Assembly: GCA_027575765.1 (NCBI GenBank)
Contig: JANBPT010000306.1
Coordinates: 1 to 45,861 of the forward strand
Reading direction: 5' to 3'
Length of the DNA stretch: 45,861 nucleotides
Origin: Tieghemiomyces parasiticus
Lineage: Eukaryota; Kickxellomycota; Dimargaritomycetes; Dimargaritales; Dimargaritaceae
Shown here: piece by piece, positions 32,526 through 44,200 of the stretch
Layout of the letters: each line of letters opens with the position of its first letter
How positions within the stretch are numbered: the stretch's first letter is position 1
Position numbers and translations under genes: made by a program
Notes under the pieces: model-generated
Databases searched by the model: none
What the model saw: only the letters and a program-made list of their open reading frames with translations
What the model was told of the DNA's origin: nothing

Positions 32526-35386
32526 CGCTGCACAGTTACGCTGGAAAAGAGGGGGAAACGGGCAATTGGGCTAGGGAATAGAGATGGACAGTGGCGGCGG
32601 TTTGAGCAAACAGCCTCGCGGGACGAGGGAGAGTAGGTGGATGCTCAACTCATACGGGGTCGCCCAGGGCGTTCAGGCAGTCGTGACCGGTGGACCGATG
32701 GGCGATGTGGTGATGGGTAAAAGTCTGATGGGAGCGTCTCCGGCGGAATGCGTAGTGGTATGATGCAAGTGGGACCTAAACGAGCAGCTAGGCAGAGGCA
32801 CAGGCGGTAAAAAGGAGGTACCGGATGTGTCGGCTGGATGGGATGAGGGCTATACCGTGGGCGATGATAGACGAGTGACTAGTGGTTGGGCGGGGGATAC
32901 GTCTGTGACGTTGGCCAGAGAGCAGGCGAGGAGTATGGGATAGTTTAAGCACCCACCAACGGGAATGGGGCTGCAAGGCCCAGCCTAAGCAGACCAGGCG
33001 AGCAGCAACGGGGCGCGAAGCGGAAGCGTATGGGAGTGTGGGAAGTGAGGAGGGGGGGGCAGCACCCTCTAGCCCAGGAGATGAAAACAGGTCACTGCGG
33101 GGAACTCTGGCACCCTTCCTGTAGCAGTATCGACGGGTGAGGTGAGACCCTTGTGGAGGTGCGATGTAGTCCAGTCAAACCGGTGGTTAATCGAGATAGG
33201 CAACCCTATGCACCTGCCAGGGTACGGCAGCCCGCCCAGGCCCGCGAATGAGAAGTGAGAGAGGGAGGTTGGGGGTGAAGGTGGCCGAGAGCGGCGCCCC
33301 GGATAGGCCGCCAGGCCGCTAAACTTGACCACAATCTGGGTATTTCCCCAGGGCGTGCTGTTGGCATCGACGGCCCGTAAACATTGCAGACCCCACCCCC
33401 TCTCGATATCCTAGTATTTTATGCACCCCCGTTCGACCCGCACGGTTACCCACATGGGCGGTACTTCCCCCCGCCGCCTCCTCCAGTAACCTAGCTCTAA
33501 TTATCCTCTCATTTCAGCTGACGGTGCCGAGGTAGCTACATCGTTTTGCTAGTGGCGGCTACCAAGCTGTGTGGTGGAGACAGACTAATGGCAGTCACAT
33601 CACCGTTGCGCCCTCAGCCGCCAAACTACTGCTTTAGACCTTGCTGCACAACCAACCTAAGAAGATGTGTAACAAACGGACCGGTGCCGAGTAGCGGAAA
33701 ACTTGAGCCAGCACCTTCTCACCGGTGAGTGATGAAGAGCCCAGGCTGGTTCCTGGGAACCGGGTCTCGTATCGATATTTTAACCAATGCGAGTTCATGG
33801 ATAAATCAGGGCGAGTACCGTAACCACTCACTTCGATATAATCTGTAGACTCTGTGGTATGCGCAAGTCGGGTTGCGGTCTAAATGTCGCTAATGTTTAG
33901 CCGCTCAACCGGTGATAATTACTGTAGTTATGGGTATGAGAAGAATAAATTACGCAAGTGACCGGAGTTTCCCTCCCCTCATGGACGTATAGGTAGGCTA
34001 TGGACGGTGTTGCATGTCAGAAGCGGAGAGATGGACGCTCGGTTATAGCTTGCTTTTAGCTTACGATCCCCCTACGTCTAGAACCGTCGTTTGTCTGAGA
34101 CTGTTAGTCTATACTACGGCGCCCTGCAGCAACCCGTAAGCTGGTAACCGTGTTTGTTTTACGGATAGCCGTCGAATGCCAGACACATTTCCCAATGACC
34201 CGGTTTAAAAATAGCACAGCGACCATTACCCGGACTGATAGCTCGGAGGAAGACAGCCGTACTCGGAAAACAGTGGTAGCGACGAGTACGGCAGGGGCCA
34301 GGGTTGACCACTGAAGGAAACGAGGCATGGTCCGCTGGTGTAAGTCAGGCAAAACGGAAGACAGCCTCGCGACGAACCCGGAATTCGTTAGTGCGACCCT
34401 GGTGACCGTCTATCCGTCTGCCTTTCCGGACGAGGGCGACATGTCGGCCGACCGGAAGGAGGAGGGCGGAGCCACGCTGCAAGTACTGCTGTCGATGACC
34501 TCTACGGCGTTACTATTGACCGTCAGGGCTTGGTCGATCAGACAAGCCGACAGTGGCGGCCGTCATTTCTCGAGTTTTCAATAGGTGGCCTGTCAGGTAC
34601 CAAAGAGCGCATTTGAGATGTTTCAAAATCTTGAGGATAGGTGGGTCGAGGCCGGCGCCGACTCGTACTATAGGGATATGACCTCCCCAGCACCGACCGT
34701 CCTTACCCTAGCTATCCGCTTCGCCTAGACAAATAATGGGCGAGCAGGACCAGGGCGTGGTAAATGGCAAGTGAGAGGGGAAGGGTCGGGCGACAAGTGG
34801 TAGAACACGGGATGTGGCAGCCGTGTGTGTCACAATCTTTGTAGTAGAAAGGGCCGCCCAACGTCTTGTATTTCGAATTCTGATTAGTAAGTTCGAGGGA
34901 GTCCATTGACGCCTAGGTGGATGCCGGCGCGGTCGGAAATAGACATCCCGCCGTCGTTGAAAGCTATTGGTATGGTCGCAATCCTCCCGTCCGCCTTTAT
35001 GGTCACCGTAACCCGCTGCGATGCCGCGTGGGTTGAATTCTGACTGTGTGCCCGCTTCGACTAACCTACCATGCTCACTGGTCTGTCCTCATCTCTACGG
35101 CTTCGCTTAGACGAGGCACCACTCTTTACCCTTGTGATGTATAAAAGCAAACGACTGGCCCCGCTTACGTCCACCCACCGCCGTTACATCTCTAATGCTG
35201 ACGCTTGCCTCCGTATATACTACCGACGTTCATACCATCCACACCTCTACCAGCCTATTGCCTCTTCACCCCTTTCCGCTGGCCATTATTTAATCCCCGC
35301 GTGTTTTTCGGCTATATCTTCAGCCCCTGCCTAACCAGCTGCAACAACTTTCACCTCCGCCGATTGTTTTGCACTGTTTGGCGATT
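32526..35386. promoter_or_regulatory. 2.9-kb divergent intergenic region, no firm gene
   Basis: Between the divergent HRD1 and GH16 starts. Several frames of 60-87 codons exist but none has family features. The two overlapping opposed frames at 34104-34352 (minus, hydrophobic start MPRFLQWSTLAPAVLVA) and 34327-34584 (plus) are the most protein-like. A stretch at about 34936-35043 (plus) also reads smoothly to a stop without an ATG. These may be decayed genes or chance. A TATA box for the GH16 gene lies at the right end. Confidence 0.4.
35140..35147 (+). promoter_or_regulatory. TATA box for the GH16 gene
   Basis: TATAAAAG, a full consensus, lies 240 bases before the GH16 start codon and is followed by C/T-rich leader sequence. 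Confidence 0.55.
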
Positions 35387-36616
35387 ATGACTTACTTGAC
35401 GGCCAATCTCCTCGGTGCCTGGATGATAGTGGGCTTGTGCGCCTCCATCGCCTTGGCCACCCCTATGTCCGCGACGAACGGCGCCACTGTGAAAACGTCC
35501 CAGGCAGCCGGGGCTAATCAGGGGTTCGACGTCAAATTCAATAGCAACCCAGCCACCAGCTCCAAAGACGACCTACTCAAAGGCTTCCGTCTTGATCCGG
35601 TACTCGATCACTCTAACAAGGCGCAGAGTGCCAACTTTACGGGTGACTCTCTCAAGCTGATGATTCACAAAAATGTGGCCTATCAGAACCTGATCATGGA
35701 CGATATTGTCGCTTACGGTCGCGTCACTGTCCGTGCTAAATACGTCGGCGTGCCCGGTGCCATTTTCGCCGTCATGGTAAGTCTCAAGTGCAGGCAGATG
35801 GGCATCGTGTTAATGCCCAGCCCGGGATTTTAGCAGGATTAGACCTTTCCCTTTAGCTACTACTAAAATACCCGTTCCGCCTTCACTTTCTGACTAATCC
35901 CAATGTACTTGCCTCCTTTTAATATTTCATGACTGCCCTTGATAATTGTTTATTGTTTCCTCGGTCAACCACAGTTGGGTGAGCAGGGTGAGAACGAAAT
36001 TGATATCGAGATTGTGGGTCAACAGATGGATCAGGTCCAGACTATGCACTACTGGCGCCGCATCCCGATCTTCCCCAACTTGGCAGCCACCTTCTACAAG
36101 CTCGACAAACCCCTGGGTACCAACTTTATCGACATGGGTTTCGATTACACCCCCAACCGTATCGACTGGTACATTGACGGTCGTCTGCAGCGTACCGTAA
36201 AAAACTACGGCCTCTTTTTCCCCAAGAACACGAAGAGCATCCGCCTGGGGGTGTGGGCCAATCCCAAGTTTAACGGTTGGGCCGGCACTTTCCCCGAGAA
36301 CGGCGAGGCCTACATGGAAGTGGAATCCATCAAGTTCGTCCCCATGAACGACCCGGCCTACAAGAATATCCCAGTACCAGCACCCACCGTCAAGATCGAA
36401 CAGCTACCCTACAACAAGACAACCGGAGAACTGCTCAAGATGCAGTGGAATGCTTTGCGCGATATCTTCAAAATCAAGTGGAATGCGTGGTTCGTCAAGG
36501 GCCCGGCCCAGCCTCAACAGCAGGCGCAGACTCAAAGCCAACCCCAGCAAGCCCAGCCCCAACAGCCACAGCCACAGCAGCCACAACCGCAGGCCCCGGC
36601 CCAGCCCCAGAAGTAG
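35387..36616 (+). CDS. secreted GH16 glycoside hydrolase/transglycosylase
   Basis: GH16 enzymes cut or re-join beta-glucans; the fungal Crh group links chitin to glucan in the wall. Exons 35387-35776 and 35975-36616 join in phase 0 (198-nt intron, GTAAGT donor, CACAG acceptor) and give 343 residues. A signal peptide is evident (MTYLTANLLGAWMIVGLCAS, then IALATPMSA as probable cleavage region). The catalytic ExDxE motif is GENEIDIE right after the intron, with nucleophile E138, D140 and acid/base E142. Supporting GH16 strands include VQTMHYWRR, FDYTPNRIDWYIDG and IRLGVWANPKFNGWAGTF. The tail of about 50 residues is Gln/Pro repeats (QPQQ units) and ends in charged PQK, so I see no GPI-anchor signal and no chitin-binding domain. 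Extracellular or wall location is inferred; substrate is not shown. Confidence 0.92.
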
Positions 36617-37196
36617 CGGCTAGTCCAGAACCCCCAAAAACAACAGGCAGCCGCTGGCTTCAAATCGAACATCTAGAGCGCGACTTGGGTTTTCGTTAGC
36701 TCCAATGGTTCCGCCCGTTCTATCACGGCCCAGCTCTCCCGACACTCTGTTCATAGTCTTAAATATATTTGGTTACCCAATAATTGATATTGTATTTGCT
36801 TGATTGCCATAAACCAATTCCTATAACTAACGGAAGCAATTGCTCCCTGCTGCTCTTTAGGTTCAAAAGACGCCAGTCTCATAAGCGACAACGTATCGCT
36901 GGCCTAAGAATGACGGTGCAAGGCTCGGCAGGCTGCCCTACGTTGGCAGCCTCCGCCATCACCCAGCCGCCTGCCCATTCTCCCACCAACGATGCATAGA
37001 GGGCCCAGGAATGCACGCCGTTACTGACCTGGAACTTGTGCCAACACCCTAACCGTTCCCATTCCATCGCACCGCTGGCCCCTCCGCCTCATCTCTATGA
37101 TACTCATCCTGCACGGTCTCCACCTCCGAAGTTTTGCGAGTTCTGTATTAGCCCATCCCTTTCTGGCACCTGGTCCTACTCTACTCTTTACCCATT
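36617..37196. other. spacer between GH16 gene and OST2
   Basis: The spacer is AT-rich after 36720 (3' flank of the GH16 gene), then C/T-rich up to the OST2 start (its leader). A frame at 36277-36699 is an out-of-frame reading of the GH16 tail. Nothing else was seen. Confidence 0.6.
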
Positions 37197-37556
37197 ATGC
37201 CGCCCTCCAAATCCACCGCCGCGGCCCCGCTGCCGCACGTCCTCGAGCAGCTCCGCACGTCGTACTGGGCCAACACCACGCAGGAGCTGAAGATTATCGA
37301 CGCCTACCTCGTCTACATCATGGCCACCGGCATTCTCCAGTTTGTGTACTGTCTCGCTGTCAGCAGTTTCCCTTATAACGCCTTCCTGGCCGGCTTTGGC
37401 TGTTCTGTGGCCACCTTCGTGTTCGTAGCCTCGCTGCGGATCCGTGTCAACCCCAAGAATACCGAGTTCAGCAACCTGTCCCCCCAGCGGGCCTTCGCCG
37501 AGTTTTTGGTGTGTCAGATTGTCCTCCACTTCATTGTCACGAACTATATTGGATAA
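37197..37556 (+). CDS. OST2: Ost2/DAD1, oligosaccharyltransferase subunit
   Basis: A small ER membrane subunit of the oligosaccharyltransferase that N-glycosylates nascent proteins. A single exon gives 119 residues, the family's normal size. After a short variable N-terminus comes LEQLRTSYWANTTQELKIID, with the conserved family core, then three membrane segments: AYLVYIMATGILQFVYCLAV, FLAGFGCSVATFVFVASLRI and FAEFLVCQIVLHFIVTNYIG at the extreme C-terminus. The loop motif SFPYNAFLAGF and the RIRVNPKN segment before the last helix match DAD1/Ost2. Start ATG 37197 follows a pyrimidine-rich leader. A possible AATAAA signal lies 140 bases after the stop. Confidence 0.97.
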   Translation: MPPSKSTAAAPLPHVLEQLRTSYWANTTQELKIIDAYLVYIMATGILQFVYCLAVSSFPYNAFLAGFGCSVATFVFVASLRIRVNPKNTEFSNLSPQRAFAEFLVCQIVLHFIVTNYIG

Positions 37557-37696
37557 CGCTATTGGGTCAGGTTCTCGGATGCGCCCGCAAATCAAGCCGC
37601 TCGCCTGCGATCGGGCCAGAAACCTCCCCCCTCCCCTCTCACATACCCAGCCACACCTATTTGCGCCGGCGCCAAACTACGCGATTAAATTGTAAA

Positions 37697-37702
37697 AATA
37701 AA
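37697..37702 (+). terminator. AATAAA polyadenylation signal candidate for OST2
   Basis: AATAAA 140 bases beyond the OST2 stop, in AT-rich DNA. Confidence 0.4.
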
Positions 37703-38101
37703 ACCGCAATGAAGGGACCACCTTGTCCGTCTGTACTAATAGATAATCTCTATATGTGCCATAGAGTATATTGTTCGCCTTGTCTAAATATCTATCTACG
37801 TCCGAGGCGCGGTGGCAGACTGACCACAATGATACTGTCAACTTTGAACCACAACAGCTGGTTGTCCCTGACAGACTGGTGGGTTACTCGTAAACGGACA
37901 TACCTGACGGCGAGGAAGGGGGGGGGCTCTACAAGGGAAATGGGGCAAAATTATTTTGGCTCTATCTTACTATAACCAATACTGCTCGATAACCCACGAC
38001 TGAACAGTAAACGATGTGTATGCCATTACCCTGTACAGGCCCTAGGCGACTGTTAGCCACGTTTGCTTGCCACGTACACTTCATGTGGGAGACGGTCGGA
38101 C

Positions 38102-38290
38102 TAGCTGGGTATCACTCACTTCACCGACACTGAGCTCGACAACATCGACCCGCAGAAGCAACAACTGTTCTACGGACTTCATATTGCCTTGGTCGACCTG
38201 ATTGACTGCCTCACCCAGCTGAGCTTTGTCATCATTGAGTACATTGCCGTGGACTATAACCTTTACGTCCAGTGTGTCGGCTTGAACTAA
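38102..38290 (+). pseudogene. orphan coding-like fragment, 61 codons to a stop
   Basis: Following an acceptor-like GGACTAG, a frame starts at CTGGGTATC and reads 62 codons to TAA at 38288-38290 with no ATG at its head. The first part is acidic (THFTDTELDNIDPQKQQ). It then has a hydrophobic run LHIALVDLIDCLTQLSFVII of membrane-helix length and ends VQCVGLN. It could be a terminal exon of an unseen gene or a decayed remnant. I do not recognise the family. Its neighbour at 38388-38480 is a second such piece in the same direction. Confidence 0.3.
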
Positions 38291-38387
38291 CTATGCGAAC
38301 TACAGGATAACGCTCCTATCCCTGGTTTGTCCTCGTAAACTTTGAGCTTGGTACTGAACTCTAAAAGGTTGTTGAAGTCCTCCTGGG

Positions 38388-38480
38388 ACCAACCACCGTT
38401 GAGCCCAACTTATGGCCTTCCCATCATCGCTTCCGGCGGTCTGACTGAGATCATCAGTGCGTGTGATGCGGGATTTTAAC
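38388..38480 (+). pseudogene. orphan coding-like fragment with GLPIIASGGL
   Basis: An open plus frame ending in TAA at 38478-38480 contains TYGLPIIASGGLTEIISACD. The PIIASGG core resembles phosphate-binding loops of TIM-barrel enzymes or the GLPVIAS loop of GT4 glycosyltransferases, but the piece is too short to decide. No start codon or upstream partner is visible. It is probably a remnant, or chance. Confidence 0.2.
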
Positions 38481-39007
38481 AGCGCGTGCCTTTTGTGCTA
38501 CAATCATACGAGTGAAACGATAGCCATTTAATCAGCTGCCAGCCCAGTCGGTATATTTATGTCTGCCCCTCCCAAAAGCCCCGTGCCGTTCTTTTCTTCA
38601 CTTCATCTTTTCGAACGATCCTCTTATCAACTCCCCTCGTCGGTTATGTAAATATCGAAATGGAATGACCAACGCTATGATTCATTCGATGAAGTAAGCC
38701 CGACCATGGCGAACCTAGGAAGTTCACTGTGTGCCTGCACACCCAGTTGAGGTGTAGCCTCGATCGGTATCCCCCCCCCTGCCATAACCCAAGTCACTCT
38801 TTAGGGAAAATGGCCCAGGCCTGACTTTGGCATTCAAACGACCCTGATCCCACACACTCCAGCTATGCGCCCCGAGGGTCCGGTTCCCTGCTGATGGACA
38901 CCATCTCATGTTGAAACGCCATTTCCTCTCAATTTATTACACATTGATGTCTTATTGCCGATGCCACTACTAGCATAAATATTGGGGGTGCTCATGACCC
39001 TCTAACT

Positions 39008-40913
39008 ATGTCCACACCTTCCCTACACGCCACCATGGTGGGCCACCGGGGCAATGTCAAGTGTGCATTGTTCACCGGCCCCCAGGACCAGTTTATCGCG
39101 TCGGGTGCCAGGTAGGTAGCTCCAAAAGAGCCAGGCTCCACCTACAGGTGAAGATAAGGTTGGTCTAGCATCTACCAGCTTGCCTCGCACATGACCCTGG
39201 CAGTTCCCCCCCTACCCTCACCCCCCGGTCGGTCTACCAGCTTATTACCAAGTCCCGCTAACAGCCTTCTTTAGCTCCCCGTGCTTCCGTCCATACAACG
39301 CACTTCCCCTCAGCGATAACGAAGTACGCCTTTGGGAGACCGCTACCGGCCGGCACTTGGGCATCCTCAGAGGACACAACGCTAAGGTCTGGGATCTCTG
39401 TACGGACCGCACTAGGACCATGCTAGTCAGCGCCTCCGGCGACCGTACCGCCAAGGTAAGCACCTATACGACCCCTTCATGTAATATGCTCTGCGATACG
39501 GTGATAATTACCGAACTTGTCAGTATCGGTTACCCAGTAGATCACTCCCCCTCCGAGCTCACGCATACCAATAGCTTACTCTGTAACGATCGGTACCATT
39601 GCTATCAACGCTACTCCCTTACCAATTTTATCAGCTCTGGGACATACGCGAACCCACCACCCCGGCCTGCGCTGCAACCTTCACAGGTCATGGTGAGGAT
39701 GTGTACAGCGTAGCCTATCATCCCGGCAGCGTAAGTGCAACCGTATCTGGTACTGATATTGGTACCAGCACCGGCATACTCCGGTAACACCCACGGGGAC
39801 TACAAAACTAGCAACATGAAAATCACCTTGCCAACGTATTGCTTATCTGACCCCACGTTATAATGCTACTTTTTTTTGGCCCTGATGTTCACCCGCTCAG
39901 CTACACGTCGTCACCGGCGGCTACGATAAAACCGTCCGGATCTTCGACGTGACCACAGAGACCATGATGAAATCTTTCGCGGGCCACGATCTCTCTGTGG
40001 CCCAGGTGACGTTCAATCCACTCGGCAACCTCGTTATTAGTGGGTAAGGATGCCTAAGCGTAACCGCTACGGCACAGCCGCGAAACAGTAGCGGCGAGCA
40101 GAATTTTTTTTTGTAACTATACGATTCGTCACGATTTATTGCCAGTTCGCCCGACTTCTCACGTATCATTTACATCGCCGCCCTCCCCTTCCTCTTCCTC
40201 CTCCTCTCCCCCCCACCCCTCCCACTTCTTACCACCCCCTCAATCAGATCCAAGGACAAATCGATCAAGTTCTGGGACATTCTCTCGGGCACCTGCATCA
40301 AGACTTTCGCCGCGCACCTCGGCGAGGTGACCAGCGTCGCCATGAGCACCGACGGTTCATACTTACTTTCCAGTTCCAAGGACAATTCGACCCGCCTTTG
40401 GGACATCCGTATGATGCAACCCGTCCAGAAATTTAAAGGATACCAGAACATCTCAAAGCACTTCATTCGGTCGGGGTTCCTTCGCAACCGCCTGGTGATC
40501 AGTGGCTCCGAGGTAAGGCTATTGTAGTGCAGAGTGGCAGCTGGGATAGCTGCCAAAGAGCTGTGTTTACTTTCGGGGGAGGGTAGAGAGAGCGAGAGGC
40601 CCCCTCCTCTCTTCCCTTTCTCAATGTTACAACTATGAGACGACAATTAGTAGCACTTCGCTAACTTTTCCTGGCGTATCCCCCACCCCACCCTACTATT
40701 CACTATCCTCGACTATCCCAGGATGGTATCTTATACTTATGGGACCAGGACAGTGGCGAAGTGGTGCAGCGGCTCGAAGGTCATGAAGGCACCGTGTACA
40801 GCGGTGTCTGGAGTGATCAATTGGACCTGCTGTGCAGCTGTAGTGACGATGGCACAGTACGCACTTGGCGCCCCGACCCCGCCCCAACGGAGGGATCAGC
40901 TGCCACGTACTAA
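39008..40913 (+). CDS. seven-bladed WD40 repeat protein
   Basis: Six exons: 39008-39111, 39314-39455, 39635-39730, 39901-40043, 40248-40512 and 40722-40913; phases all close and the product is 313 residues. I chose the exon 2 acceptor CCCCTCAG (start 39314) over the earlier CTTTAG (start 39275), because it restores an ordinary strand, IASGASDNEVRLWE; the other would insert 13 residues. Blades end VRLWE, LWDIR, VRIFD, IKFWD, TRLWD, LYLWD and VRTW, with GH marks such as VGHRGNV, RGHNAKVWD and EGHEGTVYS. It consists only of a propeller, with no LisH, CTLH or other domain. A stretch KFKGYQNISKHFIR takes the place of a usual GH-containing loop before blade 6. The propeller is a protein-binding scaffold; the specific complex cannot be told from sequence alone. 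Confidence 0.92.
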
Positions 40914-41248
40914 TGGACGGTGGCCCCTCCTCTTCATACGACACAAGCATAGAAGCCACAAGTGAAGGGCCAGTTTGATGTGCGTGGTGATTCTCATTCA
41001 TTGTAAAAGTACACGGTAGGCGAAAGGCTGGACCGCAATTAAATAACGTACATCACAACCGCGTCGGATAATCCCCAGGACAGTGACTCCTCCTCCGGAT
41101 TCAGTGCTTGGAGAGAAAAAGTAAAGGTAAAAGGGGGGAGGTAGGGACCTACTGGTCGTGGAAGGATATGATGTCTGGGACAATACATTATAGTGGGGGG
41201 GGGGAGGGGAGAGAAGGGGGACAGCCACTAGGAAAGATCTCACGTCGG
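40914..41248. other. convergent 3' flanks, no gene
   Basis: This short spacer lies between the WD40 gene and the leftward CLEC16A-like gene. It includes a G-rich run near 41200. Nothing else was seen. Confidence 0.6.
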
Positions 41249-44200
41249 CTATCCGTCCATGGCGCTGATTGGGCTCTCACGCTCGTCCGGACTGCCTACC
41301 AAGAGCGTCGGAGAAGGCGGCGGCAGTAATGATGGTGATGATAGAGATGACGGTGTCGGCGGTACGTGCAGAGCCGCGAGTACGTCCGCGGCGATGGCCT
41401 GGCGGGCGGCGGTGCGGGCCTGGATGAGACGGCTCTCGACGAACAGGGCGGCAGCCTTGTCCTTGAAGTGCAAGGTGACGTCCAGGTACTGCGACCGGGG
41501 GTGGCCGGCCTGGCCGCGCTGCGGTCGGTAGTAGGGCCCCGCTACGTGGAGTTGTCGGCGGGGCAGCTGCGGGTGTGGATCGCTGCCGCCCATGCCGGAA
41601 GACGTCTGGAGCCCAGCGTCTAGGACGGAAGGCTGGTGGGCCAGTGAGACCACGGAAGACGACGAAGACGAGGTGGCGGACCGAAAGAGGGTGTGGCCGA
41701 ACTGGCGGGCTCGACTGGCAGGGCCGGGGGCCATGGCTCCACCACTATGGCCTCCCCCGTTGAGCGCCAGCAGGCTATCCATAGCCTGGCTTGTCGATGT
41801 CCGGGTACCACCACCGCCGCCGCCGCCGCCGCCACCCGTGGCGGGCGAAGCGGGCACGACCCGATGGACGGATAGGTCGGCCACGGGTACTGCATAGACG
41901 ACCTCGGCGTGGCCAGGGTGGTCACGCTGAGGTTTGAGAATAACGAGCTCAGCCTGTTCGTCCGACAGGAGGAACCCGTGGAAGACCTGGATTGAGCGCC
42001 GCGCGTGAACTACAACGGGGATGTGTGGATGCTTAGCTAACGGCAGTACCTGGCGCTCGCGGTAGACCGGCTCAAATCCGGCAACGGGGAGCGGTGAAGC
42101 TGACGATGGTGGTGAGGTCGGCGGCCGACCGGGGCCTGACGGGCTCTTCTCGGATGCGGTAGGACTCAGCGTATGGGGGGTCGTCGAGTGGGCCGGTGTG
42201 CCTTGTTGGTTCGGCTTGGTGTCGCTGCGGAGCCACCGATCGATGTGGAAGGCAAAATGGACGACCGTGCGGCCGCTAACCACCGGCGTTGGCCGGAATG
42301 GCGTCACGAGTGGGGAGGGCTCGACGGTGGCGGTGCCGTCGGCCGTGGTCACCACGGGCGGAGCACCCCTAGCCAGGTCCAAGAGGATACCGTCGTCGCC
42401 TTCCGTGGTCTCCATGCTCATTGTTTCGCCCGCCTGGGACGATGAAGCTCCGTCTGAGAGGAGGGGCGACCCGGGGACTCGCGACGGGGTAGGAAAGACC
42501 AGCTTCGCCTCCAGGATGGCGTTGAACATGCGCTGTTCGAAAGTGTGCAGCTGCAATCCATGTAGCTCGGCTACCACGGCACTAAGATTGCTCTCGGTAA
42601 CATCGGCGGCCACCCGGTCACGCAGGGCCGTCTGGATCGCGGTCAAAGCGGTTTGTAGAGTGGCCCGGTGTTCCTTACAGAGAACGTGGATCGGGTCAGC
42701 AGTAAGTGTCAGTTCGTCCAGGACGGCGGCGGCAAGATCGACCGTGACGGGCCGGCAGGCATGGTTGGTGGTAAACCAGTCCAGGAGCAGCGCGACAAAC
42801 GGGTGCTGGTGGGCGAATGGACATAGATTGGCTTCCGCCGCCCGCGCCGCTGTCACTGCCGTTTCCTCGGCGGGGCGATCGGTCGGGCGACCGGTACCGA
42901 AATTTGGGAGAGAGGACGGAGCGGCATCAGCCGACCCCATGAGGGACTGCAAAATATCCTTAGTGCGAGCCAGACGCCGCGGGCAGAGCGAGGTCTGGGC
43001 GAGGGTGCTGGGACTGACGGCCTTGTTGATAAGTAGGAAGTAGCAAAGACAAAGTAAAGGCATGGCCAGGGTGTCGTCAGCACGGTTGGGCCGCAGGAAT
43101 AGGGCACCGTCCACGGCGTGGATTCCGTCGTCCTCACCATCCCCATCCGCGCTCGCATCGGTCACCTCCTCACCAGCCACGTGGCCCACAGGTACGAGGT
43201 CCCGCGCCGTCTCGCTGAACAGCATGGTAGCTACCTCGTTGATCACGGACGGGTACTTAAGCGTCATCACCAAGTGGGTCAGAAATACTAACGACACGTG
43301 GGCTTGGCAACGGCGGTCAGGGTCCGCCGGCTGAGCCTGGTGCTCGAGGAGATGGGCCAGATAGACCGGGTAGAGCAGTTCGGTTCGCAGGGTCTGGGCC
43401 AACACGGAGTTTATGGCGCCCACGCCCAGACCGAACACGTCATTGACATAGGCAATGGTTTCAAGGTGCTCCTCCAGAATCTGGTTGATTTGCGAGTAGG
43501 GAACCGCGGGTCGGACGGAGCCCGGCCGCACCAAGTCGACCACCGCCTCGTGCTTCCGCCGAACGGACCGGACCAGGTCGTAAAAGTAGGCCCGACAGGA
43601 TGGGTGGTCTAGGACCACCGCGCGCGCAGCTGGCGTTAAGGTGCGGTACACGTTGAGGGTGATGGACTTGACAGCGATGCGGACCATGGTGTCCTTGTGG
43701 TCGAAGAAGCGGATGGCCGAGGTGTACAGCGGGAAGTCGCGGGTCTTGGCGTTACAAAAGAAGTGTACCGTGTCCGGTGTCAGTTTGAGCGACAGGGTCT
43801 TGAGAAAGGAAACGTAGTAGGCCAGTACCTCATCGCTGGAGAAATCGAAGGGGAACTGAAGGATGCGGTTGATGTAGTTGTTGGAGAGGAGGTAGTACAT
43901 GAAATTCTCCGTCTTGATGCTGTCGATGATGATGCTAAGGGTCTGTAGGAATTGTAGTAGGACCTCTACAGGCATCTTCTGGTCGAGGAGGCCAAAGAAG
44001 CGCAAATGCATTTGCTTCTCGAGAAAGTACCTGGCAAGGATAGTGACGGGTGTGGCGAGGTTGCATCGGTGAATAGGGCGCCCGAGCGAAGAGCATAGTT
44101 TAGGGGGGTTAGCTTGGGTTCACTAGGAGCGTGTGGGCTGAATAAGGCCACCACTCGAGCCTACACAACCTAACCATCTTCTGTATAAGCCACTTACCCT

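Larger units (their letters stand above)
37557..39007. other. 1.45-kb spacer holding orphan coding-like fragments
   Basis: This lies between OST2 and the WD40 gene, both rightward. It holds two plus-strand fragments that read like protein without start codons (listed separately). The rest shows short frames only. CATAAATA at 38974-38981 is TATA-like but only about 30 bases from the WD40 start codon. Confidence 0.5.

Noticed and set aside
37511..37975. 154-codon plus frame overlapping the OST2 end
   Set aside because: It overlaps the well-supported OST2 C-terminus in another frame and continues through AT-rich 3' flank.
42198..43043. A 281-codon plus frame opposite the CLEC16A-like gene
   Set aside because: It is a shadow of the conserved minus-strand exon; it is Ser/Arg/Val-rich with no family features.
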